A DNA stretch of 64,000 nucleotides from Cavia porcellus (taxonomy: Eukaryota; Chordata; Mammalia; Rodentia; Caviidae). Of the stretch, positions 53,906 to 64,000 are shown piece by piece (positions within the stretch are counted from its first letter, which is position 1; the number at the start of each line of letters is the position of its first letter). The position numbers were made by a program, and so were the translations under genes. Under the pieces are notes generated by a model. It had not been told where the DNA came from and ran no database searches. It saw nothing but the letters and a program-made list of their open reading frames with translations. The stretch spans positions 131,208,337-131,272,336 of the forward strand of contig NW_026947485.1 of NCBI RefSeq assembly GCF_034190915.1, written 5' to 3'.

Positions 53906-55784
53906 CATAGAGGCAAAACTTGTAAATAATTTTGTTTAAAGTCTTTTTTAAAAAAAATTGAGTTGACTAAAAGGGATGAGTCAAGGGGTTGAGTCGTTCA
54001 GCTGTTTTATGTAGATTAAAGCAGTCATACTTTTGCCTTTTGTTTTATGTAGATGAAACTAGTGTTATTTTTGCCCTTTACTTTGAGCATTTGTTTTATT
54101 GTTAGTTGGACAGTGAGAATTTTGAGCATGAGTCTAAATATTCATGTGTAAAAGATATATAACCTCTCTATATCTTAAATTTAGCTCAAATCTTCATTCT
54201 TAAGTTTGGGGTTCACATAACTTTCCAGGGTTATTTGAAGTTTTACTGGGCTCATAGAATTCTAGGGGGACAAGAGTGGGATAGTTCTTCATTTGTCATT
54301 GATATACCTTGGTTAGTACTGGCAGTTCTTGGGCAAAATCTGGAAAAATTTTGTTCTCACCAGCTCCTAAGTTAGTTATTTTCATAAGACAATAAAAAGT
54401 TCAAAACTTTAAGAAACAAAATTTCTGTAGCAATGCCCCTTTTATTTTTCATTCAAAATAAAATTTCAAAAAACCAGAGTTTTTTCACACTGGCATTTTT
54501 AATGCTTTGATGATGAAAGCTCATTTTTCTTCCTTTGGTTTAATTAATAAACATGAAACTTTCCCTTGACCTGATGATGCCTTGTCTTTGGTAAATAGAT
54601 AATAAGTTAATTTCAAGTTTGGAGAACACAGCCTACTCACTGCTTCCCTTGGAGAGTTTGGTGAGCTACTATCCCTTTTCTTATCTAAGATGATGGGAAG
54701 CAGTGACATTTAATTAAAATCTTTTCTTTCTTGTTTGGGATAAGCATCTTTTATTCTGTAGAGGAAATATTATAGAGTGTTGAGTTGAGTGGGTGGCCTC
54801 TAGGATGATAGTGAGTTACTGTCACCTTCTGGTATTCTTGATTTTGTATAATCTCCTGCCATAGTCCATAGGCTTGACCTATATGACCAAGAGGCTCTCA
54901 GGAGAAGTAACAGTATACAATTTCTGAATTTTAGTCATAAGAGACAATGTAATTTCTGATTTGACTTCCCTTGAATCTCTCCTGCTTGGGTCTGTGTTAT
55001 GAGAATCCCCAACCAGTTTTGTGGAGAGGAACCAAGGTCTACCAGCAGCCCAGGGGAACTGGCCAGCGGTGTGAAGGAGCCTTCTTGTAAACAGAACTCC
55101 AAACTCACTTAAGCTTTCAGATGAGAGACCATGAGCCAAATGACATCACTCAGCTACTCCTAAATTCTTGTCCCATAGAAACTGTGTGTGAGGGAACTAA
55201 GTGTAATAATTTTAAGCTGGTAAGAATTAGAATAATTTTTATGTGACAATTGACAACTACTACACAAGCATATAAAGTTTCTTATGAATAGATGCAAAGA
55301 TTTTACCTGTTTTTTGCCCTCCCTTTATAATGTATACGAATTATCTTTTGGAAATGGAATGACTTGCTTCATGGTCAAGCATTCTCCAAATGACAACCCA
55401 TCTGTGTCAAGGCCAGCCCCCCCCACATGGAAGATTATTGTGTCAAATATCATAGTGTCTTAGAAGACAGTCTAGAATTGTTCTGAGTTTGTGAGACTTG
55501 CTTAGCCCTTCAGTCTCCTCTTACTTCTGTGTGCTTTCTCTCCAGGAGCCACTGCCCTTTCTGTCTTCTCTGTAGGAACTTACAAAGTCTCTGCTCTTGT
55601 CACCAGCCAGGAAACTTAATCCTGGTCTTCCTGCATGTGGTGGCAGTAGTGTGTGTATGTGTGTGCGCACACAGATGACAAATTCAGAATCTTTCTTTTC
55701 TACTTCTTCTAAATATTTACTTTCTACTTTAGATATTTTGCATTTCCATTCCAAGATATTTGGACACTGAAACCAGAAAAACTT
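53906..55784. other. No feature recognised
   Basis: Unique-looking. A short GTGTGTATGTGTGTGCGCAC tract at 55,650-55,670 is alternating purine-pyrimidine. Minus-strand frames at 54,521-55,139 are short and unrecognised. Confidence 0.5.
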
Positions 55785-55801
55785 AAGACTATTCTGCGTT
55801 C

Positions 55802-55916
55802 AGGGGCTGGGGATTTAGTTCAGCGGCATAAGCGCCTGCCTTGCAAGCAGGCAGTCGTGAGTTCGATCCCTGGTACCGATAAAAAGGAAAAAGACCAAAA
55901 AAAAAAAAAAAAACCA
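55802..55916 (+). mobile_element. ID-type SINE with target duplication and long A tail
   Basis: AGGGGCTGGGGATTTAGTTC, AGCGGCATAAGCGCCTGCC, TTGCAAGCAGGCAGTCGTGA, GTTCGATCC, CTGGTACCGA, then AAAAAGGAAAAAGACC plus a run of A. Flanked by AAGACTATTCTGC at 55,785-55,797 and 55,917-55,929 (13 bp perfect, 17 bp with one mismatch). The long A-rich tail and closeness to 47,144 suggest recent insertion. Confidence 0.95.
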
Positions 55917-55933
55917 AAGACTATTCTGCTTTC

Positions 55934-56655
55934 TGCCTTGTCTCACACTTCTCCATACACACCTTCTCTGTCTGAATGGGAGGAAAGAAAGGAGGAAACA
56001 CTGGAGAAAAAGAAACATATGGTAATTTCTCAAAGTTACAACCCATTGTAGTTGCAATAATTTAAACAAGTGTTTCAAAGTTTACTCAGATACTGTCCTG
56101 AAATTATGAGGGGATAGAAATATCTGAACACAAGAGCAGTCACCAGGAATTAAATTTAAGGGAAGTTTAGAGACTTTTATGGGTCCTAGATGTTTTGGAA
56201 AACTTAGGATTCTCAGGAATCCCTTCCCATAATGCAGCACAATAATCTACATAGATATATTTTAACATCACACAATAGTCATTGAAATTCTTTAGACAGT
56301 CCACGCGCAGACAACTAGTTCTCGGTGTTACTGTTGAGTGAGAAGGTCCAGAGCTGCCTGTCATCTGGAAAGTGGTAAAAATGCACTGCCCCGCTTCTGG
56401 TTTGGATTGAATTCTTGTTTTATTCAAGGATGGACCATTTCCATTCCTCAAGATGCTTCTTCATCTCTTGACTAATGAGCTCAGTGTTCTCAAAGATGAT
56501 TATGCAGAGTACAAAATTCATAAATAAAGGCAAGAGGAAAAGGTGATTACCAACTGGGAGAATTTCATCTTCCAGTAGTTTGTACAGCACTAAATGATGT
56601 GTGCACAAAATAAGCGGCCCACATGCTGAAGAAATGGAACAGAAGGGAAGGAAAG
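55934..56655. other. No feature recognised
   Basis: Unique-looking. Minus-strand open frames 56,167-56,451 and 56,420-56,752 are unrecognised; the latter crosses the microsatellite. Confidence 0.5.
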
Positions 56656-56657
56656 AC

Positions 56658-56694
<37 letters not shown>
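56656..56694. repeat. (CA)n microsatellite
   Basis: About 18 CA units with one CG interruption near the start. Confidence 0.95.
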
Positions 56695-56697
<3 letters not shown>

Positions 56698-59500
56698 TTC
56701 TGATGATACCAGCTGTTTGCTTGAAATCTGTATACCCATGAAGTTTACACAAAATGATAAATTCTCTTTCTGATGATGCCAGTTTGACTTGAGTTTTCAG
56801 CCACCTTCAACTGAAAGAGACCCAACTTGCAGTTCCCCACAATAGCGGTCAAATACATGCTGGATGAGAAGTGTGGCAGGGCCAGAGTGTGCCAACAGCG
56901 GCTCCTCTTCCTGGAGCTTTCCTTCGGGTGGACAATATCTCTGTCAGGCCCATGGCTTCCATCCACGTGGCCTCTATGAATTATGTCCCCTCCCTGAGAG
57001 GCACAAATGAACGCTGTCCTGAAAGAAGGCAGTTGGGGTTGAATGACAATTTGTGGTTCTTAGTTCTTGAGTATTTAGGCCCTGAAGTCCCATTTTACAG
57101 AACTGGGCTGGTCCTCTCCCCATATTCTTCTGTGTTAGGAGTCCAATAGTCTCCCAGAGTTCCAGTTTCACTTCTTTACCTTCCAGAGGATTTTGGAAGC
57201 ACTTGATTCAACTATGCTAAAATAATATGTAGAATATGTGTTTTGCTTAAGTTTTTACATCATCATACACCTATGTATGATTTATATAATTTAAGTAAAT
57301 GTCAAATTATTTTTTGTATGCATTCCATTCTACTAAAATACTAATTTTTCTGAGTCAACTCATATGTGACTCAATGTGTTACTCTGTAAAGTGTTCAACT
57401 AGTTACAATTTAGAAACAAGTTAGGAGAATTCTTGCTCTATCTCCACGCATTGAGTTGAGTTCAGTTTTTCCCTCTGCCTTTGTGTACGTGTCATTCCTC
57501 TATCTAGATGTTTTGTAGACTCATTCACTGAATGTCATGGAGATTTGGAGACACACAAGATAACGTGGAGAAGACAACTGGTCTCTTTTCATTTTTATTA
57601 TTTTGTACCATTTGTTCTCAATGTAGCTGACATCAGGCGTCATTTCAGAAGTTTTCTCCCAGAATTCTATGACCTTTATTATATAGAATTTTTAAGAGAC
57701 TACTTTGGTTTGATTAGCAGAAGTCCAGCCAAACCAGTTCAGACAGTGATGCCTAGGAAGCCCATTTTCCCCCATCTGCACAGAAGGAACACATGCTGCT
57801 ATGCAAATAATAAATTACAAATCTCTAAATATTTCTATGTGGCATCCAATATAGTAATCTTTAAGTATTTATGTAGACTCTGAAAATATTTTATCTTGTA
57901 GTATTTTTGAAAGTGACCAAACCTCAGCAATTTGTAAACATTTTCTCATTTAAAAAAGAAAAATACTTTACACTGGACTCTTTTTAGCTCATTGGAAGGC
58001 TCATCGTAATTTACACAGCAAACAAAGCTCTGCACAGCTGCCCACATAGATGCCTTCTTGCCTGCTTTCATCCTGCATCAAAATGCTCACAGAAGATACT
58101 CTGTGATGTTCTCCCTTTTTAGAAGGAGAAGCAAAGCATGGCATATAATATTAGTCTGTGGATATCTTCTTGGAGTGGCTGCTGGGCACATGAGCTTCTG
58201 CAGAGAAAAACTTCGCCAGCTGATAGGAAAACATTCTCTAGCGTTGTTTCCACTGTTGGGGAACCTTTGCTACAAAGAGGAAAGACACTTCCCTGTGTTC
58301 ATACTGTGGAGAGTGCTAAGGCAAGCAAACTAGGTGGAAATTTCTAATAAGAGACTCAAATGCATAATGGATATAACTGTTTCAGGGAGAAAAAGAATTG
58401 TCATCTTGAATAGCTACATTTGACACAATAGTGCCTTTTAAATCTCTCTTTTGAATTGAACGACCCCTATGGAGATGTAGTAAAAATGAACTACTGCTTT
58501 TGTGCCTGAGATAAGCTGGTTTTGGGGTGGCGACTGCTTGACTTCGGTCCATGTCACACTATTTAGGAGGTGAGGGAAGAATAGCACAGCACAGCATTTT
58601 GAACCAATGGACTCACTGAGACTTTGAGCCCTACGCATGACCCACTGCTTTCCTAAGTGGGGTTTGATAATGGCATTGACAATGACAAAAAAAGACGCTT
58701 TGAAGACATCTGATTTCCAAAATGAATGGAGAACATACTCTTAAAAGTCCACACAAAAAACTGAAACACAGAGTGAAAGGTTAGTCCTGCTGCCTAACAG
58801 ATTCAGAGTGTCCCACTGTTGCTAACTCATTCATCTCTGTGTATTATAAACTAGGAAACCAAAGCATGTAATGTAAACCTAAGAAATTCATTCAACTAAA
58901 GATTATTTCTTTTAAACGCGGTAACTAGGCTTTTCTTTGTAATTTCTCCAGACCTAATGGAAATGGAAAAAAATAAAAATAAATCATCAACAAAAGCAAA
59001 GCAACAGAAAGTGTTCTGTAAGTAATATCATGAGGCAGAATGTTTAAAACCATGAAAGGTGAAAAAGCTACATGTGCCATAATGTATCCAGTAAGGGGTA
59101 ATGCAGGGCACACATATTTACACTAAAAGAATTGGAAGGCTGTGTTAAAGTGAATATTTCTAAATAGCAGTATTACTGTTTACTAGTAGGTTATAAGTCT
59201 CTTCTTCGGGCTTTACTATATTTTTCAAGTTTTCTACCATTAATAGTTATTTCTTAAAATTAGAAAAGAAGTAAATATGAAGTACCTGAAGTTTTACACA
59301 AATGTTTTCTATAGTATTTCCTTTTTAAGAAGAGTTACAGTTTTCAAATGACAAACTAGCCAAAATTCTAGTTAGATTGCAGTCTGTATTTCCTTCTGCA
59401 TCTCTTTGCAGAGTTTGCTACCTTTTAAGACCTGGTTAGATTCTCTTATTTCTCCACATCAATGTCTTTCCACTGGAAATGATGCAATAACTGCTTTCGT
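56695..59500. other. No feature recognised (unique DNA)
   Basis: About 2.8 kb with no named repeat. The open frame at 57,545-57,883 (112 codons, plus) has no recognised family and no splice context. Overlapping frames at 58,058-58,347 are in two phases of the same strand. Confidence 0.5.
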
Positions 59501-59504
59501 TGGT

Positions 59505-59815
59505 ACTCTTCACTCTTCTCACAGAAAACTGTCTACAGTCCTTTAAAAATGTGCTATAAAACCATCTCCCTTCTGGAAGTCTTTTCTGATTAAATTTATT
59601 CTACTTTTTAACACAAATATTCATCGTTTGTGCATTAACAACATACAACTTTCTGATTATTGTTATGCTGTTTTAAAATCCTTCACAAATTAGTAGATGC
59701 ATTCTTTTATATCTGACTGTCTTTTACAGAATAAATTCTCAAATAATGGAGACTAGGTATTCGCTATTTTTGCTTCCTGTGAAACAACTGAGAGAATGCT
59801 CTATATTAATCATGT
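59505..59815 (+). mobile_element. L2 LINE 3' end
   Basis: Sense L2 3' layout: CATCTCCCTTCTGGAAGTCT, TTTCTGATTAAATTTATTCT, then an ACATACAACTTTCTGATTAT block, ACTGTCTTTTACAGAATAAA, TAATGGAGACTAGGTATTCG, AGAATGCTCTATATTAATCA. Diverged, as expected for this old family. Confidence 0.7.
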
Positions 59816-60357
59816 GGCTAAAAAAATAGATAGCAGCAGGTAATCAGGAATCCTTGAGAACTGAGCAGTGGTACTGGGTAAAAGCCTGACTTTTGTTTAG
59901 TGGTTAAATTAAGGCTCTGTTGATGTCTGTTTTATTATGTCAGTTACATCTGAGCTATCACAATTCTGTGGGTTTGGAGAAAGATGTGCCTTAGCCATCT
60001 GTTCCTCATTTTGCTGGGCTGGTTTTTGGTATAGGACGCCTAGGAAGTTGGTCCAATTTCAGATTTCATAATGGCTCTCCAAGGTTCTGTCTATTGTTTC
60101 TTCATTTCAGATAGTGTCTGAATTTGGGTTTGTGTTTTTCTGAATTATTTTCATGTCTTTCAGTTAAGCTATAAAAATCACGTGAGCTATAGTATTAGAG
60201 GATATTTTCAGTGTGGACAACTGCTCTTGAACGATTCTCTTATAGAGAATAGTACATGGAATCGAAATTATTTTCTTTTTATGTATTTAGCCAATTTTCT
60301 TGTTTAATATACTCCTTACATGTGATATTGACAAAGGATCAGAATCAGTTGGAAGGA
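59816..60357. other. No feature recognised
   Basis: Unique-looking AT-rich sequence. Confidence 0.5.
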
Positions 60358-60488
60358 GTTTTTTTGTTTGTTTGTTTGTTTTTGAGACAAAGTTTAGCTA
60401 TGTAGTCCAAGCTGATCTTGAGCTTATGATCTTTCTATCTCATCCTCCTGATTGCTAGAAGTATAGGTGTGCATTACCACATCCAGCA
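60358..60488 (-). mobile_element. B1 SINE
   Basis: Read on the minus strand: GCTGGATGTGGTAATGCACA, CTAGCAATCAGGAGGATGAG, CAAGATCAGCTTGGACTACA, TAGCTAAACTTTGTCTCAAA, then a CAAACAAACAAAC tail. Flanks CAGTTGGAAGGAGTTTT and CAATTGGAAAGTTTT are an imperfect target duplication. More diverged than the B1 at 28,103. Confidence 0.88.
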
Positions 60489-60595
60489 ATTGGAAAGTTT
60501 TGAAAAGGAGTTAATATGACCTGAATGGGTTCTCTTCCTTTCTATAAGCATTAGTTTTTTTTAAAGGAAAATTCAGGAACAACTACTTTCTACAA

Positions 60596-60669
60596 AAAGA
60601 AGAAGAAGAAGAAGAAGAAGAAGAAGAAGAAGAAGAAGAAGAAGAAGAAGAAGAAGAAGAAGAAGAAGA
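60596..60669. repeat. (GAA)n triplet repeat, about 24 units
   Basis: A near-pure AGAAGAAG run follows AAAAAGA and ends in AGAGGGG. The minus-strand open frame (60,583-60,771) is poly-Ser because of it. Pure GAA/TTC tracts can adopt triplex structures. Confidence 0.97.
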
Positions 60670-63357
60670 GGGGAAATTTGGGGGACATAGAAGGAAACTA
60701 CCTGATAGGCAATTGCTTATTTCTGCTCTGAGTAAGGCCTCTGTCACATTTAACTGGGTGCACTTGTCCATCTGCCTATGGCATCACTGTTGCTGGGCCA
60801 GTCTGGTGATGGTGAGGGAGAGACTGGAATGACACTAGTCTTCCCTTCATTTTAACCTGCATATTTGATAGGAAACACAGTTCTTAGGTTGGGATTTTTT
60901 CAGCAGCTATGTTTACTGATGACCAATTTCTTATACTTGCTCTGTGTTCTACAGTTAACTAAACAAAAAGATACCTTGAATAAGTGTAAGAGAAATCTGC
61001 TCTTTCCTAGTGACAGAACAGCCAAAGATAGACTAGGGACAGATAATCCTAAGTAGTTACTTTTTAAATTTTATTTTATTTTGGTTTTTTCTTTGGCTTG
61101 TGTTGTGATAGAGCCATGCCTGGCTTCCAAGTTTTTAAAATGCTAGTAGAATCAAGAAAACTTTTCTTTCCAGTTTATTATGTCTCCCATTAGAAGTCTT
61201 GGAAACACGATGCAGAGAGTAGTTTCCAAATATAATACTTGCAAGCATATTAGACATTACTAGAGCTCATCATCTATGGGCTGCCCTGTTGATAGGGTAC
61301 CCTTGCATTCAGAGAATAGAGAAGTGTAAAAATATGTAATTCATACATCTTACTCCAGACAAACTCCAGTCCCTCCATAGTATACAGATTTGTCACTATG
61401 TGGTATGTACCTGAACTTAAATACAAATCTTGTTAAATATTTAGCATGTATATTTACATTGCTGATGACCCTAAGCCAATAGGGATCTTGTGCCAAGTTT
61501 GGAAATCATAGTTATTTGTTTCTGTGACACAAAACCTGAAAGTCACAATGTGTGAAGAATTCATGACAATTCAACAATTCAAAATATGACTGACTCAAAA
61601 TACAGCTCTTGCCCTCTTTTGGCTCCAAATCTAGTCTTTTTGGTTGCTGTGTGCTAAGACCTGCTCAGACCTGAGGAATGCAGACTTCCTTCACTAGGCA
61701 ACCAGTAAATTAAGCTTTGTTTCAAATTGCTCTTGGGTCAACATTCTTTGACACAAGGTAAGTGTAATTGGCAAGATAGATGGCGGAAACAATATTATGG
61801 CTACAAGAAGAGTGCGTGACTTCATTCCTCATTGTTGAAGTAATTCCATCTACTTCTACACGTCGCTGTGAAGCCCAAATAAGGTACCACAGGTAAAATG
61901 TCAAGGACAAGTTCTGGCATATGAAAAGCTGATCTATTAATAATTCCGTAATTGGGAACATTAATGTAAATTCCCAGTGAGGACAGAGGCACAGGCTCCT
62001 GGAAATTACTGACTATAGATTGAATTATGAGAGACGGCAGCCTGTAAGGAAACATTTTAAATTGAGAGTAAAACTATAGTTATGATGCCATATACTTAAA
62101 TAAAAGGCCCAGGTATTAGCTACTTTAAATAATTAACTTGAGATTTGTGAAAAGTACAAACTTCTTGAGACTCTTAAGTTAGTGGTGTGTGTACGTGTGT
62201 GTTTTAAAAATTAAAGGCAGCCTAGAGCAATACTCTATTTCTAGAAGAGCCTTTTAATTTGTTAATGGCTTCATTATGTGGGAGCGAACTCAAGAAGGCA
62301 GTGAGGAGAAAACAAATATTCTAATAAGATCACTTGAAAGTGCTCAGCTGTGGCTTCCAGTAGCTAATTGTCATGGTTGGGAGAGCAAATCACAGCTTTG
62401 GAAAACATCAGAATGTCCACTTGTTTGGAAAAGCTGTACTCATTGCCTGCCCTGGCCCCCAACTCCTGCTGAATGTGATCCCCGCCCTGCTCACAACCCA
62501 CTGGGTGCTGCTGTGTAGAATTCACAATTCACAAAAGCACTAATGCTGCATGAAAGACCCTGATATGAAGCAGTAATTATCACTAGCATGTGTGTGCACA
62601 TTCATAGGCATGTGTGTTCATTGAGAGTTTGCCTAAGTAAGACTGCACCTTACAATTTCAATGCTACATGGATTTTAAGGTTAATTTTCTTTCCTGCCCC
62701 TTACGCAATTAGAGTGCCAGATGTCTACCGAGATGCCGTCGCTACAGAGAATAAGTCAAAAGGTTAATTCTTACAGCGTTTGCAAGACCTACTGATTTTC
62801 CCCCTACCTCTTTGACAAGAATATTATTGAATTTGATTAGAGATCCATAAAAGAAACACTGGCCTGTCTATTTAGGGAATTTTCATGTGTTTTATATTTT
62901 GATACCAGGGACAGCAAAACAAGAACAATGGATAACCTGTGTTTGGGAAGAAAGAGTCTGAGTGACTTGTGAATTAGTCTCGGTTTTGTGGCTCAAGATT
63001 TCTCTCTGTCAATGTTCTAATTAAGAAACAAAAGCTGAGTAGAGACAGAAATAGTCAGAGAAAACTTTCCAACTTTTCCTCTGTAGTATTGAGAAATACT
63101 ACATAAAATTGAAAAGTTAAATTAAAAACATGACTTACCTGACTACATTGTACTAGTATGCTGAACAGGTTCTCCCTTTTTGCTAGTTTGATCTGCATTA
63201 GGTAAAGTATCACTCAGAGATTATAAATTATAAATGACAATTTCTCAACCCTTTCAAAGATAGCGCATAACCAGGACCTGTCTAGCTGCAGAGGAGATAG
63301 GTTTTTTCTTTACATATGATGGATGTCACAGTTGTTAACTTTCAAAACTGGCTGAAA
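60670..63357. other. No feature recognised (unique DNA)
   Basis: About 2.7 kb. The segment 62,205-62,420 (CCTTTTAATTTGTTAATGGC and AGTAGCTAATTGTCATGGTT) is repeat-free with several TAAT cores and looks like a candidate conserved element. Minus-strand frames at 61,722-62,055 overlap each other in two phases and are unrecognised. Confidence 0.45.
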
Positions 63358-63419
63358 GGCTGGAGTATAGCTAAGTGTTAGACGAATCAACTCCCAGAAC
63401 TGTAAAAAAATAAATAAAA
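63358..63419 (+). mobile_element. ID-type SINE, internally deleted
   Basis: GGCTGGAGTATAGCTAAGTG, TTAGACGAATCAACTCCCAG, AACTGTAAAAAAATAAATAA. The A-box half and tail are kept; about 20 bases around the anticodon-arm equivalent are missing. Confidence 0.7.
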
Positions 63420-63499
63420 GTTAAGGATCAAAATGTTACTAGTTGAAAATGTTCAAAAATTACTCAAATGTAAATTCAAAATAATGGGTCTTTCAACTC

Positions 63500-64000
63500 A
63501 AGTGTTTTATACCTGTAAGTTTTTACTATGTATCAAGATGTAATGTGTATATCTAGTAAGATGGAGTTCAGTGCATTTTAATGAATTTGTAAAGCCACGT
63601 AACAACCACCAAGCTCAAGATATAAAATAATTCCTTTTGGTGCTTACCAGTCTGTTCTTTCCCCTGCCTCTGGCAACTGTAAGTCCCTGATCTTTCTGTT
63701 TCTATTTTTTTTATTTTCCAGAAACTGATGTGTTATTTTGAATCTAGCATGTTTCTCTTGATATAATGCTTTTGAGATTTACCCATCATGTTATATGTAT
63801 CTGCAGTTCTTTTGTTTTTATTACTTTGTAGATATAGCTATCTGTTTATCAGCTGGTGGGTTTATCAGCTTGTTTCTAGATCTTAGTATTTATGAATTTT
63901 CTCTAACTATTAATATGCAGGTTATTATGTGGACATAAGTTTTTATTGTTCTAGTGTAAATGGCTACATATAACTGCATAAAAAACATTTTTTCATGGTG
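63500..64000 (-). mobile_element. Old L1 (L1M-type) 3' end, antisense, continues past the window
   Basis: Antisense words: ACAACCACCAAGCTCAAGAT, TTTCCCCTGCCTCTGGCAAC, CTTTTGAGATTTACCCATCA, TTATATGTATCTGCAGTTCT, TTATCAGCTGGTGGGTTTAT, TTATGTGGACATAAGTTTTT. The copy is cut by the window end. Confidence 0.8.

Noticed and set aside
57545..57883. 112-codon plus-strand frame as a gene
   Set aside because: No recognised family, no splice-site or promoter context, and the size is within chance for 64 kb searched in six frames.
60583..60771. Poly-Ser protein on the minus strand
   Set aside because: Direct translation of the (GAA)n microsatellite.
1..64000. CRISPR arrays, operons, bacterial promoters or phage genes
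   Set aside because: Sequence is clearly a mammalian nuclear genome. No regularly spaced repeat-spacer arrays or dense gene packing exist; short tandem repeats are ordinary microsatellites.

Overview
The window looks like 64 kb of non-coding mammalian nuclear DNA from a rodent. It is AT-rich and saturated with interspersed repeats. I found no long open reading frame and no exon series I could defend. Rodent origin is indicated by B1 (7SL-derived) SINEs, tRNA-derived ID-type SINEs, and two fused B1+ID composite SINEs, alongside LINE-1, MIR, L2, MER5-type and MaLR-type repeats. Mouse/rat-style B2 elements were not seen. The dimeric B1-ID copies and an ID variant ending in a GTTCGATCC B box followed by CTGGTACC point to a non-muroid rodent, squirrel-related or castorimorph. 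Beaver is my best guess, but it comes from recalled SINE style and is unverified.

Layout. Positions 1-10,080 are dominated by two LINE-1 copies on the minus strand: a 5'-truncated one (about 845-2480) and a long one (about 4640 to 8500, perhaps to 10,080). The long copy retains ORF2 and ORF1 remnants, carries a younger SINE at 5003, and has an internal ORF2 deletion at about 6735. Positions 10-16 kb are mostly unique sequence with MIRs and a MaLR-like LTR (12,395-12,687). Positions 16.2-18.7 kb hold an L1 with a 5' inversion of the twin-priming type and then a second L1 3' end in sense. Positions 19-32 kb are unique sequence with MIR, MER5-type, B1, B1-ID and microsatellite elements.

The most informative element is a defective class I-like endogenous retrovirus at 32,579-36,863. 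It has two LTRs of about 304 and 319 bp, a primer-binding site matching the 3' end of tRNA-Glu, and decayed gag, protease, reverse transcriptase and integrase remnants. An older L1 lies immediately to its left. An old mammalian repeat and a 3'-truncated L1 piece lie to its right.

Positions 38-64 kb are largely unique sequence, possibly intronic or intergenic. They carry scattered ID SINEs, several with perfect target-site duplications, plus MIR, L2, old L1 and microsatellites, including a (GAA)n tract of about 24 units at 60.6 kb and a (GAAA)n tract at 52.25 kb.

No cellular genes act together here. The only coding relics are those of L1 and the retrovirus, all broken. I found no convincing undescribed system. 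The points most worth checking are the retroviral structure, the L1 rearrangements, a poly(T) tract bounded by a 15-bp direct repeat, and a few unique intervals that might be conserved regulatory DNA. Repeat family names come from recognising hallmark stretches by eye, and boundaries are approximate unless a target-site duplication is given.
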